64,000 nt of DNA, from positions 1,009,169-1,073,168 of the forward strand of contig NZ_LMIW01000008.1 of assembly GCF_001429185.1 (NCBI RefSeq). The letters run 5' to 3'. Below, piece after piece: positions 39,181 to 47,686 of the stretch. The position numbers and the translations under genes were made by a program. A model generated the notes under the pieces. The model did not search any database and was not told where the DNA came from. It worked only from the letters and a program-made list of their open reading frames with translations. The DNA comes from Terrabacter sp. Root85 (GTDB taxonomy: Bacteria > Actinomycetota > Actinomycetes > Actinomycetales > Dermatophilaceae). Position 1 is the first letter of the stretch. Each line of letters opens with the position of its first letter.

Positions 39181-40139
39181 GCGAGTACTCCAGGTCCCCC
39201 CGCCAGCCGCGCAAGAAGGGGTCCGGGCCCACCGGAGGCCCCGGAAGCGTCGGCGGCGCCCGCCGTGGCGGCCGACCCGTGGCGGGCGGCAAGAGCGCCG
39301 GCGGCAAGACCGGCGGCAAGGGCTCCGGCCCGCGCTTCGCAGGCTCGACGAAGGCCAGCCAGCCCACCAGGCTGCCCGACCGCAAGCCCGCACCCGAGAT
39401 CGACGTCCACGACCCCGACGGCGTGCGCCTGCAGAAGCTCATGGCCGCCGGCGGCGTCGGCTCGCGGCGTGTCTGCGAGAACCTCATCGAGCAGGGGCGC
39501 GTCGAGGTCGACGGCCAGATCGTCACGGAGCTCGGCGTGCGCATCAACCCGCAGACCCAGGTCGTCCACGTCGACGGCGTCCGCGTCAACCTCGACGAGG
39601 ACCGCGTCTACCTCGCCTTCAACAAGCCCAAGGGCGTCGTGACGACGATGCACGACGAGCTCGGCCGCATCTCGCTCGAGGACTACGTCGGCAACCGCGA
39701 GCAGCGCCTCTTCCACGTGGGGCGTCTCGACGCCGACACCGAGGGTCTGCTCCTGCTCACCAACGACGGCGACCTCGCCCACCGGCTGCAGCACCCGGCA
39801 TACGGCGTCCTCAAGACGTACGTCGCGACGATCCGCGGCCCGGTGCAGCGCGACGTCGGCAAGCGCCTGCGCGAGGGCGTCGAGCTCGAGGACGGTCCCG
39901 TCAGCGTCGACTCCTTCCGGATCGTCGACCACCAGCCGGGCAAGGCCATGGTCGAGGTGGTGCTCCACGAGGGCCGCAAGCACGTCGTGCGCCGCATGCT
40001 CGAGGCGGTCGGGCACCCGGTTCTCGAGCTCGTCCGCACCGAGGTCGGCCCGATCCGTCTCGCCGACCTCAAGTCCGGGCGCACCCGACGCCTCAACAAG
40101 GCCGAGATCGGGGCGCTCTACAAGGCCGCCGGTCTGTGA
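39177..40139 (+). CDS. rluB: 23S rRNA pseudouridine synthase (RluB/RsuA family)
   Basis: A 320-residue pseudouridine synthase. Residues 1-75 form a Gly/Lys/Arg-rich disordered arm, probably RNA-binding. An S4 domain follows (RLQKLMAAGGVGSRR), then the catalytic domain with GRLDADTEGLLLLTNDG containing the nucleophilic Asp. In actinobacteria the enzyme at the scpB locus is annotated as RluB-like. ATGA overlap with scpB. Confidence 0.92.
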   Translation: MSEYSRSPRQPRKKGSGPTGGPGSVGGARRGGRPVAGGKSAGGKTGGKGSGPRFAGSTKASQPTRLPDRKPAPEIDVHDPDGVRLQKLMAAGGVGSRRVCENLIEQGRVEVDGQIVTELGVRINPQTQVVHVDGVRVNLDEDRVYLAFNKPKGVVTTMHDELGRISLEDYVGNREQRLFHVGRLDADTEGLLLLTNDGDLAHRLQHPAYGVLKTYVATIRGPVQRDVGKRLREGVELEDGPVSVDSFRIVDHQPGKAMVEVVLHEGRKHVVRRMLEAVGHPVLELVRTEVGPIRLADLKSGRTRRLNKAEIGALYKAAGL

Positions 40140-40173
40140 TCCGGACGTCCCGGCCCCGGGACGACCGGCTCGC

Positions 40174-40179
40174 TACGCT
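40174..40179 (+). promoter_or_regulatory. -10 box (TACGCT) for tyrA
   Basis: TACGCT ends 6 nt before the GTG of tyrA, indicating a leaderless transcript start within the otherwise compact gene run. Confidence 0.5.
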
Positions 40180-40185
40180 GACGGG

Positions 40186-41268
40186 GTGAGCACGCACGTC
40201 CGCATCGTCGGCGCTGGGCTGATCGGGACCAGTCTCGGGATCGCGCTGTCCAACAACGGATTTCGGGTGTCTCTGGACGACCCATCACCGACGGCCGTCC
40301 AGCTGGCGCGCGACCTCCGGGCGGGCGAGATGGCCGAGGACGTGACGGACGCCCCGGACGTCGTCGTCGTCGCGGCGCCGCCCGACGTCGCCGCTCGCGT
40401 CGTCGTCGACGCGCTGGGCCGGTGGCCCGACGCAGTCGTCACCGACGTCGCCTCCGTCAAGGAGTCGGTGCTCCGCGTCGTCCTCGACTCGGGCGCCGAC
40501 GCGAGCCGCTACGTCGGGTCGCACCCGATGGCCGGTCGCGAGCGCTCGGGCGCCGCAGCCGCCCGGGCCGACCTCTTCGACGGCCGGGCGTGGGTCGTCG
40601 TGCCGCACGAGGCCTCGACCGACGCGGCGGTGCGTCGCGTGAAGGAGCTCGCCCTCGCCGTCGGCTCCGCTGTGCGGGTCATGCCGGCCCACGAGCACGA
40701 CGAGGCCGTGGCAGCCGTCTCGCACGTGCCCCAGCTCGCGGCGAGCATCGTCGCCGCGTGCCTGCGCGAGCTGCCCGAGTCCGCCGTCGGTCTCGCCGGC
40801 CAGGGACTGCGCGACGTGACCCGGATCGCGGCGAGCGACCCACGGCTGTGGACCCAGATCCTCGCCGGCAACGCACCCGCCGTGCGCGACGTCCTGCGCC
40901 ACGTCCGCGACCAGGTCGACGACGTCGTCGGGGCCCTCGACACCCTCGCCGACGCCGACGGCGCCGGCTCGCTCGGCACGCTGAGCCGGGTCCTCGAGGC
41001 CGGCAACCTCGGCCACGCACGGATCCCCGGCAAGCACGGTGCGGCTCCCGCCGCGTACGAGGTCGTCTCCGTCGTCGTCCCCGACGAGCCGGGATCACTG
41101 GCCCGACTGCTCACGGACGTCGGCCACGCCGGCATCAACCTCGAGGACCTCCACCTCGAGCACGGGCTCGGGCAGGCCGTCGGCGTCGCCGAGATCTCGG
41201 TCGTGCCCGCGTCCGTCGAGCCGTTGCGAGCCGAGCTGGCCCGCCTCGGCTGGCGCGTGCACGACTGA
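40186..41268 (+). CDS. tyrA: Prephenate dehydrogenase
   Basis: A 360-residue NAD(P)-dependent enzyme of tyrosine synthesis. The Rossmann motif VGAGLIGTSLG is at residues 8-18. Substrate-site elements are GSHPMAGRERSG and MPAHEHDEAVAAVSHVPQ. A C-terminal ACT domain (about 285-355, from VVPDEPGSLARLL) suggests allosteric control by an amino acid. It lies between rluB and cmk, as in other actinobacteria. Confidence 0.93.
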   Translation: MSTHVRIVGAGLIGTSLGIALSNNGFRVSLDDPSPTAVQLARDLRAGEMAEDVTDAPDVVVVAAPPDVAARVVVDALGRWPDAVVTDVASVKESVLRVVLDSGADASRYVGSHPMAGRERSGAAAARADLFDGRAWVVVPHEASTDAAVRRVKELALAVGSAVRVMPAHEHDEAVAAVSHVPQLAASIVAACLRELPESAVGLAGQGLRDVTRIAASDPRLWTQILAGNAPAVRDVLRHVRDQVDDVVGALDTLADADGAGSLGTLSRVLEAGNLGHARIPGKHGAAPAAYEVVSVVVPDEPGSLARLLTDVGHAGINLEDLHLEHGLGQAVGVAEISVVPASVEPLRAELARLGWRVHD

Positions 41269-41314
41269 CGGCGCCGCCCCTCGGGCGGGTCCGGGGACGG
41301 CCCGGTCGAGGCAC

Positions 41315-41320
41315 TATCCT
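41315..41320 (+). promoter_or_regulatory. -10 box (TATCCT) for cmk
   Basis: TATCCT ends 7 nt before the cmk ATG with no ribosome site between, a leaderless-type arrangement. Confidence 0.4.
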
Positions 41321-41327
41321 CGTCCGC

Positions 41328-42035
41328 ATGTCGCAGACCCCCGAGGACCCCCTGTCCGGTTTCGTCATCGCTGTCGACGGTCCCTCGGGGTCCGGCAAGT
41401 CGAGCGTCAGCAAGCAGGTGGCCCGGTCCCTCGGCTACGGCTACCTCGACACGGGCGCCATGTACCGCGCCCTCACGTGGTGGTGCCTCCACGAGGGTGT
41501 CGACCTGACCGACGCCGACGCGATCACCGCTGCGGCGCAAAGCTTTCCGCTGTCCATCGGCACGGATCCCGACGCACCGACCGTGGAGGTCGGCGGCACC
41601 GACGTCGCCGGTGCCATCCGCGAGACGGGGATCTCGACCAGCGTCTCCGCGGTCGCCACCGTCATCCCCGTGCGCGAGATCCTGCGGGTCCTCCAGCGCC
41701 GCCTCATCTCCGAGGCCGCCGCGGCCACCGGTGGCGTCGTCGCCGAGGGACGGGACATCACGACAGTCGTCGCCCCCGACGCGCCCGTGCGCATCCTGCT
41801 CACCGCGTCCGAGGAGGCCCGGCTCGCACGACGCTCGACCGAGCTGCACGGCGCCGCCGACGCCGACGCCGTCGCGGCGACCCGGTCCCAGATCGTCGAC
41901 CGCGACAAGGCCGACTCCGCCGTGTCGGAGTTCACCGTGGCCGCCGACGGCGTCACGACGATCGACACGTCGCACCTCGACTTCGAGGGCTCGGTCGAGG
42001 CGGTGCTCCAGGTGGTCGAGGCGGCCCGGGCATGA
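41328..42035 (+). CDS. cmk: Cytidylate kinase
   Basis: A 235-residue NMP kinase phosphorylating CMP and dCMP. P-loop GPSGSGKSS (about residues 17-25), DTGAMYRA, the NMP-binding insert, and AEGRDITTVV with the LID region RSTELHG. Normal length. Overlaps plsC by 4 nt. Confidence 0.94.
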   Translation: MSQTPEDPLSGFVIAVDGPSGSGKSSVSKQVARSLGYGYLDTGAMYRALTWWCLHEGVDLTDADAITAAAQSFPLSIGTDPDAPTVEVGGTDVAGAIRETGISTSVSAVATVIPVREILRVLQRRLISEAAAATGGVVAEGRDITTVVAPDAPVRILLTASEEARLARRSTELHGAADADAVAATRSQIVDRDKADSAVSEFTVAADGVTTIDTSHLDFEGSVEAVLQVVEAARA

Positions 42036-42697
42036 GCCAGGCGGTCGCTCCCCATCCGAACCGGGCCCGGATCGGCCGCCCGATCGGCAAGGTCATCTTC
42101 AGCACCCTCTACCGGGGCGCGGCCCTGCACCCCGAGCGGGTGCCGCTCACGGGGCCGGTCATCCTCGTCGCCAACCACGCGGCGTTCCTCGACGGGCCCC
42201 TCGTCTTCGGCCTGGCGCCGCGCGCCGTGAGCTTCCTCGTCAAGCAGGAGGCCTTCTCGGGCTTCTGGGGCTGGACGATCCGCAACGTCGGCCAGATCCC
42301 CATCGACCGCTCCCTCGGGGACCGCGCGGCGTTGGCCTCGGCCAGCGCCGTCCTCGAGGGCGGGGGTGCGATCGGGATCTTTCCCGAGGGCAACCGCGGT
42401 GACGGTGAGGTCCACCAGGTCAACCACGGGGCCGCCTGGATCGCGCTGCGCACCGACGCGCAGATCGTGCCGGTCGCGGTCAGCGGGACGCGCATCCCGG
42501 GCGCGACGAAGGACGACTGGCCGGCCTTCCGGTCGCGGCTTGTCGTCGACTTCGGCGACCCGTTCCGGCTCGTCGTCGACCCCTCTGCGCCCGGTCGGGA
42601 CCGTCTCCGGCTGGCCAGTGACCACCTGCGGGACGCCCTCGCGTCACATGTACGCCGCTCGCGGGTGGAGAATGGTTCCTCAACAGACGTTCACTGA
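42032..42697 (+). CDS. plsC: 1-acyl-glycerol-3-phosphate acyltransferase family protein
   Basis: A 221-residue PlsC-type acyltransferase. Motif I is NHAAFLDG (NHx4D, about residues 46-52), and motif III is FPEGNRGDG. It probably acylates lysophosphatidic acid or a related lysophospholipid at the membrane. The cmk-plsC-der order is conserved in actinobacteria. The exact acceptor is not shown by the sequence. Confidence 0.9.
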   Translation: MSQAVAPHPNRARIGRPIGKVIFSTLYRGAALHPERVPLTGPVILVANHAAFLDGPLVFGLAPRAVSFLVKQEAFSGFWGWTIRNVGQIPIDRSLGDRAALASASAVLEGGGAIGIFPEGNRGDGEVHQVNHGAAWIALRTDAQIVPVAVSGTRIPGATKDDWPAFRSRLVVDFGDPFRLVVDPSAPGRDRLRLASDHLRDALASHVRRSRVENGSSTDVH

Positions 42698-42709
42698 TTC
42701 GAGGACACC

Positions 42710-44209
42710 GTGACTGACGAGACCGCCCGCCCCATCGACGAGGGCGCTCCGATCTCGACCGCCGACCCCTCCGTCGACGACGCCGCCGTGGAGCGCGCCC
42801 TGCGCGCCGGGCTCGACGACTTCGAGCTCAGCCCCGAGGACCAGGCGCTGCTCGACGCCCAGGGGCCGATCTCCGACGACGGCGCGGGGCAGGGCCCGCT
42901 GCCCGTCGTGGCCGTGGTCGGCCGACCCAACGTGGGCAAGTCGAGCCTGGTCAACCGCATCCTGCGGCGCCGCGAGGCCGTCGTCGAGGACGTGCCGGGT
43001 GTGACGCGTGACCGCGTCTCCTACGAGGCCGAGTGGGGCGGGCGCCGCTTCACCATCGTCGACACCGGCGGCTGGGAGGCGGACGCCACAGGCATCCACC
43101 TGCGCGTCGCCGAGCAGGCCGAGATCGCGATCGACCTCGCCGACGTCGTCATGTTCGTCGTCGACGCCACGGTCGGCGCGACGGACGACGACGAGGCGGT
43201 CGTCAAGCTGCTGCGCCGCTCCGGCAAGCCGGTGGTGCTCGTGGCCAACAAGGTCGACGACCAGCGCGGCGAAGCCGACGCGGCGATGCTGTGGAGCCTC
43301 GGCCTCGGCCAGCCGTTCCCGGTGTCCGCCGTGCACGGCCGCGGGAGCGGCGACGCCCTCGACGCCGTGCTCGAGGTGCTGCCCGACGTGTCCGCGCACG
43401 GCGCGTACGCCCAGGGTGGTCCGCGGCGGGTGGCGCTCGTCGGGCGCCCCAACGTCGGCAAGTCGAGCCTGCTCAACCGTCTCGCGGGGTCCGAGCGCGT
43501 CGTCGTCGACAACGTGGCCGGCACCACGCGTGACCCGGTCGACGAGCTCATCGAGCTCGGCGGCAAGACCTGGCGCTTCGTCGACACCGCCGGCATCCGG
43601 CGCCGCGTCCACCAGAGCCGGGGCGCGGACTTCTACGCGTCGCTGCGCACCCAGACGGCTTTGGAGAAGGCCGAGGTGGCCGTCGTGCTCATCGACGCCG
43701 AGGAGCCCATCGCCGAGCAGGACGTCCGTGTCGTGCAGCAGGTCATCGACTCGGGCCGAGCCCTCGTCATCGCGTACAACAAGTGGGACACCCTCGACGA
43801 GGAGCGCCGCTACTACCTCGAGCGCGAGATCGAGAAGGAGCTCGTCCAGGTGCCGTGGGCTCCCCGGGCCAACGTCTCCGCGCGCACGGGCCGTCACATG
43901 GACCGCCTCGTGCCCGCCATCGAGACCGCCCTCGAGTCGTGGGACACCCGTGTCCCCACCGGCCGGCTCAACGCCTTCCTCGGCGAGATCGTGGCCGCCC
44001 ACCCGCACCCGCTGCGTGGTGGCAAGCAGCCCCGCATCCTCTTCGCGACCCAGGCCTCGACGCGTCCGCCGCGCTTCGTCATCTTCGCGTCGGGCTTCAT
44101 CGAGGCCGGCTACCGCCGCTTCATCGAGCGTCGCCTGCGCGAGCAGTTCGGCTTCGAGGGCACGCCGATCGAGGTCTCGGTCCGCGTCCGCGAGAAGCGC
44201 CGGCGCTGA
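42710..44209 (+). CDS. der: Ribosome-assembly GTPase Der (EngA)
   Basis: A 499-residue protein with two tandem G domains, each with [10 protein letters not shown] (about residues 71 and 246), G3 DTGG/DTAG, and NKVD/NKWD G4 motifs, followed by the KH-like C-terminal domain. It acts in 50S subunit maturation. The N-terminal 60-residue acidic arm is typical of actinobacterial Der. It starts at GTG 42710. It is the last clearly conserved backbone gene before the tRNA-Pro and the accessory island. Confidence 0.95.
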   Translation: MTDETARPIDEGAPISTADPSVDDAAVERALRAGLDDFELSPEDQALLDAQGPISDDGAGQGPLPVVAVVGRPNVGKSSLVNRILRRREAVVEDVPGVTRDRVSYEAEWGGRRFTIVDTGGWEADATGIHLRVAEQAEIAIDLADVVMFVVDATVGATDDDEAVVKLLRRSGKPVVLVANKVDDQRGEADAAMLWSLGLGQPFPVSAVHGRGSGDALDAVLEVLPDVSAHGAYAQGGPRRVALVGRPNVGKSSLLNRLAGSERVVVDNVAGTTRDPVDELIELGGKTWRFVDTAGIRRRVHQSRGADFYASLRTQTALEKAEVAVVLIDAEEPIAEQDVRVVQQVIDSGRALVIAYNKWDTLDEERRYYLEREIEKELVQVPWAPRANVSARTGRHMDRLVPAIETALESWDTRVPTGRLNAFLGEIVAAHPHPLRGGKQPRILFATQASTRPPRFVIFASGFIEAGYRRFIERRLREQFGFEGTPIEVSVRVREKRRR

Positions 44210-44279
44210 CCTGCCGCTGTCCCGACGGGGCACACGGCCGCTCCCGGGGGCCGATTGGGACCAGCGGCATCCGGTGCGC

Positions 44280-44285
44280 TAATGT
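44280..44285 (+). promoter_or_regulatory. -10 box (TAATGT) for tRNA-Pro
   Basis: TAATGT lies 22 nt before the mature 5' end of tRNA-Pro, with TTGGGA at 44255-44260 as a possible -35 element (19-bp spacing). Confidence 0.45.
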
Positions 44286-44307
44286 TCCTTTCGCCCCGAG
44301 GGGCATT

Positions 44308-44381
<74 letters not shown>

Positions 44382-44386
44382 CCGAA

Positions 44387-44428
44387 AAACCGCCTCTGAC
44401 CTGCGGAAACGCAGGTCAGAGGCGGTTT
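44387..44428. terminator. Terminator after tRNA-Pro with GAAA tetraloop
   Basis: A 19-bp perfect stem (44387-44405 with 44410-44428) closed by a GAAA tetraloop, with A-rich and T-rich flanks. It would terminate the tRNA and perhaps also integrase transcription from the other side. Confidence 0.85.
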
Positions 44429-44485
44429 CGGTTTTGACGTGGATCTCCAGAATGGTTGTTTACTAGACGTAAACGATTTCGAGGC

Positions 44486-45667
44486 CTACGGATCCGAGCG
44501 CGCGTCGTCGCTCTCAGCGAGCCGCTCGAGGAGCTCGGAGAGGTCGGCTGAAACCGGAGGCTTTGCGATGTAGTGGTCCCGGGTCACCTGGCTTGAGGAG
44601 TGTCCGAGCTGGCGCGAGGCGAGCTCGGACGTAGTCGCCTCGGAGATCAGCGTCGCGACCGTCTTGCGGAAGGTGTGGGGCGTCACCCACTCATAGCCTG
44701 TGTCCTGCCGGATCTGCCGCCACCGACGTTCGATGTTGACGACCTGGTGCCAGGTGCCGTTGCGGGTTGCGAAGACGGCGTCGTTCTCGTTGGGTGTCGC
44801 GAACTCCCGGCGCACGCGCAGCAGCTCGGTGGCGAACCGGGGCAGGACTACGGTTCGCCGGCTGGCGTCCGACTTCGGCGTGGGCTTCCGATAGGTGCCC
44901 TTCCCTGTTTCGGTCTTGATCGTGCCCGACACCGTGAGCACCGGCAGGTCACCATCGAGGTCCAGGTCGCTCCAGCGCAAGGCGAGCACCTCGCCGATGC
45001 GGCAGCCGGTGGCGAGCATCAGGTCGATTATGTCGGCCATGTCGCGGGTGGCCTTCGGTCCGGGGCGGTCCGAGTTGACCCACCGGCGTACAGCGGCGCG
45101 GATCTCGACCAGGTCCTCTACCCGAAGCGCCTTGGTCTCCTGCTTCGGTCGGTGAACTCGGCTCGTCCCGCGGGCCGGGTTGGTCGGGATCGCATCGTGT
45201 CGGACCGCGAGGTCGAGCATGGCCCCAAGGACGACCTTGGCCTTGCGTTGCCGGTTCACGCTCTGATCGCGCAACCTCAGCAGGAGCCGATCGAGCCGCC
45301 CCGTGGTGGCCTCGCGGAGCTTCAGTCCACCGACACTGGGTAGGACCAGGTTGTCCAGCACCCGGCGGTACTCGTTGATAGTGGTCTGCTCGATCCGTCC
45401 TTCGGCCTCGAGACCGCTGATCCATTCGGTGGCGAGGTCGATCAGCCGGGTCTCTGCGGTGAGGAGCTCACCTGCTGGCGCGGTGCGCGTGCCCAGGACG
45501 TCTCGAAGCGCTCGCTCCGCAGCGGCCTTGCTCGGACCAGTCGCGGTGACGCGGCGCGTGTTGCCGTCGGTGTCACGGAACCGAGTCAGGGCTCGATAGT
45601 TGCCGTCGCGGATCTTCTCGGTGGTGATGGTCCCCCAGGTACCGAGGGGGAGTGGTGGCCTGGCCAT
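44486..45667 (-). CDS. int: Phage-type tyrosine integrase
   Basis: A 393-residue site-specific integrase. A small N-terminal arm-binding-like domain (about 1-60) is followed by a SAM-like core-binding domain (about 70-165) and a catalytic domain with Arg in GCRIGEVLAL, HTFRKTVATLI, LGHSSSQVTRDHY and the final Tyr in RDHYIAK. All catalytic residues are visible, so it may be active. Its 3' end faces tRNA-Pro, as in actinomycete integrative elements such as pSAM2 that use a tRNA-Pro. The excisionase-like gene lies 3 nt upstream on the same strand. Confidence 0.9.
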   Translation of the reverse strand: MARPPLPLGTWGTITTEKIRDGNYRALTRFRDTDGNTRRVTATGPSKAAAERALRDVLGTRTAPAGELLTAETRLIDLATEWISGLEAEGRIEQTTINEYRRVLDNLVLPSVGGLKLREATTGRLDRLLLRLRDQSVNRQRKAKVVLGAMLDLAVRHDAIPTNPARGTSRVHRPKQETKALRVEDLVEIRAAVRRWVNSDRPGPKATRDMADIIDLMLATGCRIGEVLALRWSDLDLDGDLPVLTVSGTIKTETGKGTYRKPTPKSDASRRTVVLPRFATELLRVRREFATPNENDAVFATRNGTWHQVVNIERRWRQIRQDTGYEWVTPHTFRKTVATLISEATTSELASRQLGHSSSQVTRDHYIAKPPVSADLSELLERLAESDDARSDP

Positions 45668-45670
45668 GGG

Positions 45671-45889
45671 CTACTCGCCCTCTGCGGGCTCGAGGTGCTC
45701 GACGATCCAGGCGTCGAGGTCCGCGCGGCGGTAGCGCAGGCAACCGCCCATCTTCACGGCGCGTGGTCCGAACCCGACCCGGCGTGTCCGCCAGGTGTAG
45801 ATCGTCGCCTTCGGGATGGCGAGGTAGGCCGCAGCCTCGTCGATGGTCAGGATCATGCTCACTTGGTTGGTGTCGACGGTGGTACTCAT
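45671..45889 (-). CDS. xis: Excisionase-like MerR/helix-turn-helix protein
   Basis: A 72-residue protein with a winged helix-turn-helix of the excisionase type (TIDEAAAYLAIPKATIYTWR, then LRYRRADLDAWI). ATG 45889 is chosen because AAGGAG lies 6 nt upstream; a GTG 21 nt earlier would include that site in the coding region. Such proteins bind att DNA and direct excision by the partner integrase. Only int and xis are present, without replication or transfer genes, so the element is reduced or a remnant. Confidence 0.82.
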   Translation of the reverse strand: MSTTVDTNQVSMILTIDEAAAYLAIPKATIYTWRTRRVGFGPRAVKMGGCLRYRRADLDAWIVEHLEPAEGE

Positions 45890-46126
45890 CGTGTGCTCCT
45901 TCGTGGTCACGAGGACAGGTTTGCCCTCGTAACAGAAGGTGTGCAGCCCTCACCGCGCGGCCTGTGGAGAATCGACCCCTAATCGAGCTTCTGGAGCGAT
46001 CGCCGATGCATCGCCGGGCGAACGGTCTCCTTGACCCCGACCGGCGAGACCTCGCGTGGAGCATCTGCCGCTCCGTTACGTCGGTTGTCGGGTTGCGATC
46101 GCGCTTGCTGTGTTTTGCGCTCTTAG

Positions 46127-46161
46127 CCAGAGGTCGCAGGTTCAAATCCTGCCCCCGCTAC
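46127..46161 (+). pseudogene. 3' fragment of an initiator tRNA (tRNA-fMet)
   Basis: The 35 bases from CCAG at 46127 to CTAC at 46161 match the 3' part of actinobacterial tRNA-fMet: the 3' strand of the anticodon stem, the AGGTC variable loop, the GCAGG-TTCAAAT-CCTGC T arm and the CCCCGC acceptor strand. The 5' half is absent. This is the kind of scar left when an element integrates in the tRNA 3' end, or a piece carried in an attP site. The tRNA identification rests on recalled consensus. A terminator follows. Confidence 0.7.
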
Positions 46162-46164
46162 GAA

Positions 46165-46202
46165 TTTCAGGCTCGGTTCCCTCTGGGGAACCGAGCCTGA
46201 AA
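46165..46202 (+). terminator. Rho-independent terminator after the tRNA-fMet fragment
   Basis: A 16-bp perfect stem (46165-46180 with 46187-46202), a 6-nt loop, then GTTTTCTA. It looks like the native terminator of a tRNA gene, supporting the view that the fragment came with its original downstream flank. Confidence 0.8.
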
Positions 46203-46317
46203 GTTTTCTAACTTGACTCGGTCATCACAAAGTCAGGCTTATGTGACCAACGCGCTCGCGATGCGGGTCACCTCGGCCCAGCCTCGTCCCGGGTGGCGTC
46301 GCCGCTACGACAGGGCG

Positions 46318-47343
46318 ATGAACACGCTCATGCTCGCCGCGCTGCCGGCCACCGCCCGCCCCGCCATCCCGCCCACACCCACCGACGACCCCGACCTGAC
46401 ACGCGCGGGGCTCACACCCGTCGATGCCGCCCGCATCGGCAAAGCCCTCGCCGCCGCCCGCACCGCCGGCACCCGGCGGCTCTACGACGTCGTCTGGGGC
46501 CAATGGCAACGCTGGTGCGCCGAACGGGGCGTCGCCGCCGTTCCCGCCGACCCACTCGCCGTGTGCGCCTACCTGACCGAACGCGCCGAAGCCGGACGCG
46601 CCACCGGCACCCTGGACATGGCCTGCACCGTCATCCGGCACGTCCACCGCACCACCGGCGCCGTCGACCCGATCGCGTCCGAAGCCGTCCGCCAAGTCCG
46701 CCGTGGACTGCGTCGTACGTACGGCGGCGCAGCCCGACGCCTCGCCAGGCCGCTGTCGGTCGAGGAGATCCGCCAGATCGTCGGCAGCATCGACCGCACC
46801 ACCCCGCACGGGATCCGCGACGCCGCGATCATCCTGCTCGGCTACGCCTCCGCCCTGCGGCGAGCCGAGCTCGTCGCGCTCGACCTCGCCGACATCGAGC
46901 ACAAGCCCGCCGGACTCGTGCTGCACATCCGGCAATCCAAGACAGACCAAGAGGGCCACGGCGAGCAGGTTGCCGTCGCCCACGGCCAGCACGCGCTCAC
47001 CGACCCGGTCGCCGCGCTCAACGCCTGGCGGGATCTGCGCGGCGAGACCCCCGGCGCCCTGTTCACCCGGATCTGGGGAAGCGCCATCAGCTCCGAACGA
47101 CTCTCGGGCCACGTCCCCGCCCGGATGCTCCGCTCCCGCGCCATCGCGGCCGGGCTCGACGGCACCCGCATCACCGCCCACTCCCTGCGCGCCGGACACG
47201 CCACCACCGCCGCGCTCGCCGGCGTACCGCTGAACCGGATCGCAGCGCAGACCCGGCACAAAGATCTCGGCGTGCTGGTCAACCGCTACATCCGGCCACT
47301 CGAAGCTCTCGAGAACACCTCCAGCAAGGACCTCGGCCTGTGA
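46318..47343 (+). CDS. Second tyrosine recombinase
   Basis: A 341-residue recombinase unlike the integrase at 44486. An N-terminal SAM-like domain (about 35-130) is followed by a catalytic domain with Arg in ASALRRAELVAL, Lys in SKTDQEG, HSLRAGHATTAA, TRHKDLGVL and the Tyr in VNRYIRP. All key residues appear present. The start is uncertain: ATG 46318 is used, but TTG 46213 or ATG 46261 are possible. It sits immediately upstream of a 5'-truncated fic gene, so the recombinase or its element probably interrupted or replaced that locus. Confidence 0.85.
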   Translation: MNTLMLAALPATARPAIPPTPTDDPDLTRAGLTPVDAARIGKALAAARTAGTRRLYDVVWGQWQRWCAERGVAAVPADPLAVCAYLTERAEAGRATGTLDMACTVIRHVHRTTGAVDPIASEAVRQVRRGLRRTYGGAARRLARPLSVEEIRQIVGSIDRTTPHGIRDAAIILLGYASALRRAELVALDLADIEHKPAGLVLHIRQSKTDQEGHGEQVAVAHGQHALTDPVAALNAWRDLRGETPGALFTRIWGSAISSERLSGHVPARMLRSRAIAAGLDGTRITAHSLRAGHATTAALAGVPLNRIAAQTRHKDLGVLVNRYIRPLEALENTSSKDLGL

Positions 47344-47368
47344 ACCTGGCGCACCGCCCCGATCGTCC

Positions 47369-47620
47369 GGACTCGACCTCGGCGACTTCGTAGCGCGACT
47401 CGCCGAACGATGGGGCGACCGGTCGCTCATCCACCCCTTCCGCGACGGCAACACCCGCACTCAGAGCGCCTGGGTCACCGCCATCGCCCACCGCGACGGC
47501 TACCACCTCGACTGGCCGAGCATCGACGTAGACCTGCTCAGTCGGGTACGTATCCACGCGGTCGCAGGGGCTACGTCGCCTCTTACGGACTTCCTAACGG
47601 CGCACCTGTCCTCAGATTGA
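47369..47620 (+). pseudogene. Fic-domain protein, 5'-truncated remnant
   Basis: A frame with no start codon reads LDLGDFVARLAERWGD, then HPFRDGNTRTQ, the Fic active-site motif, and HRDGYHLDW, typical of the helices after it, ending in TGA at 47618-47620. The N-terminal half of the domain is missing, although the catalytic His and Gly-Asn are intact. Full Fic proteins AMPylate targets and are often toxins. Here it is a broken gene directly after the second recombinase, and no antitoxin is visible. Confidence 0.7.
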
Positions 47621-47673
47621 TTCCGGGACCACCGTGGTCGGGGCTTCACAGGATTATTGTCGGACCCAACGGC

Positions 47674-47679
47674 TAGCGT
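47674..47679 (+). promoter_or_regulatory. -10 box (TAGCGT) for the Wadjet operon
   Basis: TAGCGT ends 7 nt before the GTG at 47687. No good -35 hexamer was found at the standard distance. It supports the GTG as a leaderless start over an in-frame TTG at 47657. Confidence 0.45.
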
Positions 47680-47686
47680 TCCTCGA

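Larger units (their letters stand above)
45890..46317. other. Gene-free stretch between xis and the second recombinase
   Basis: Apart from the tRNA-fMet fragment and its terminator, no credible gene is seen here; the open frames are low-complexity shadows. A frame upstream of the recombinase is open from 46213, but without a ribosome site. Confidence 0.6.

Noticed and set aside
45671-45889. Small helix-turn-helix protein as an antitoxin
   Set aside because: It is excisionase-like, 3 nt upstream of an integrase, and no toxin lies beside it.
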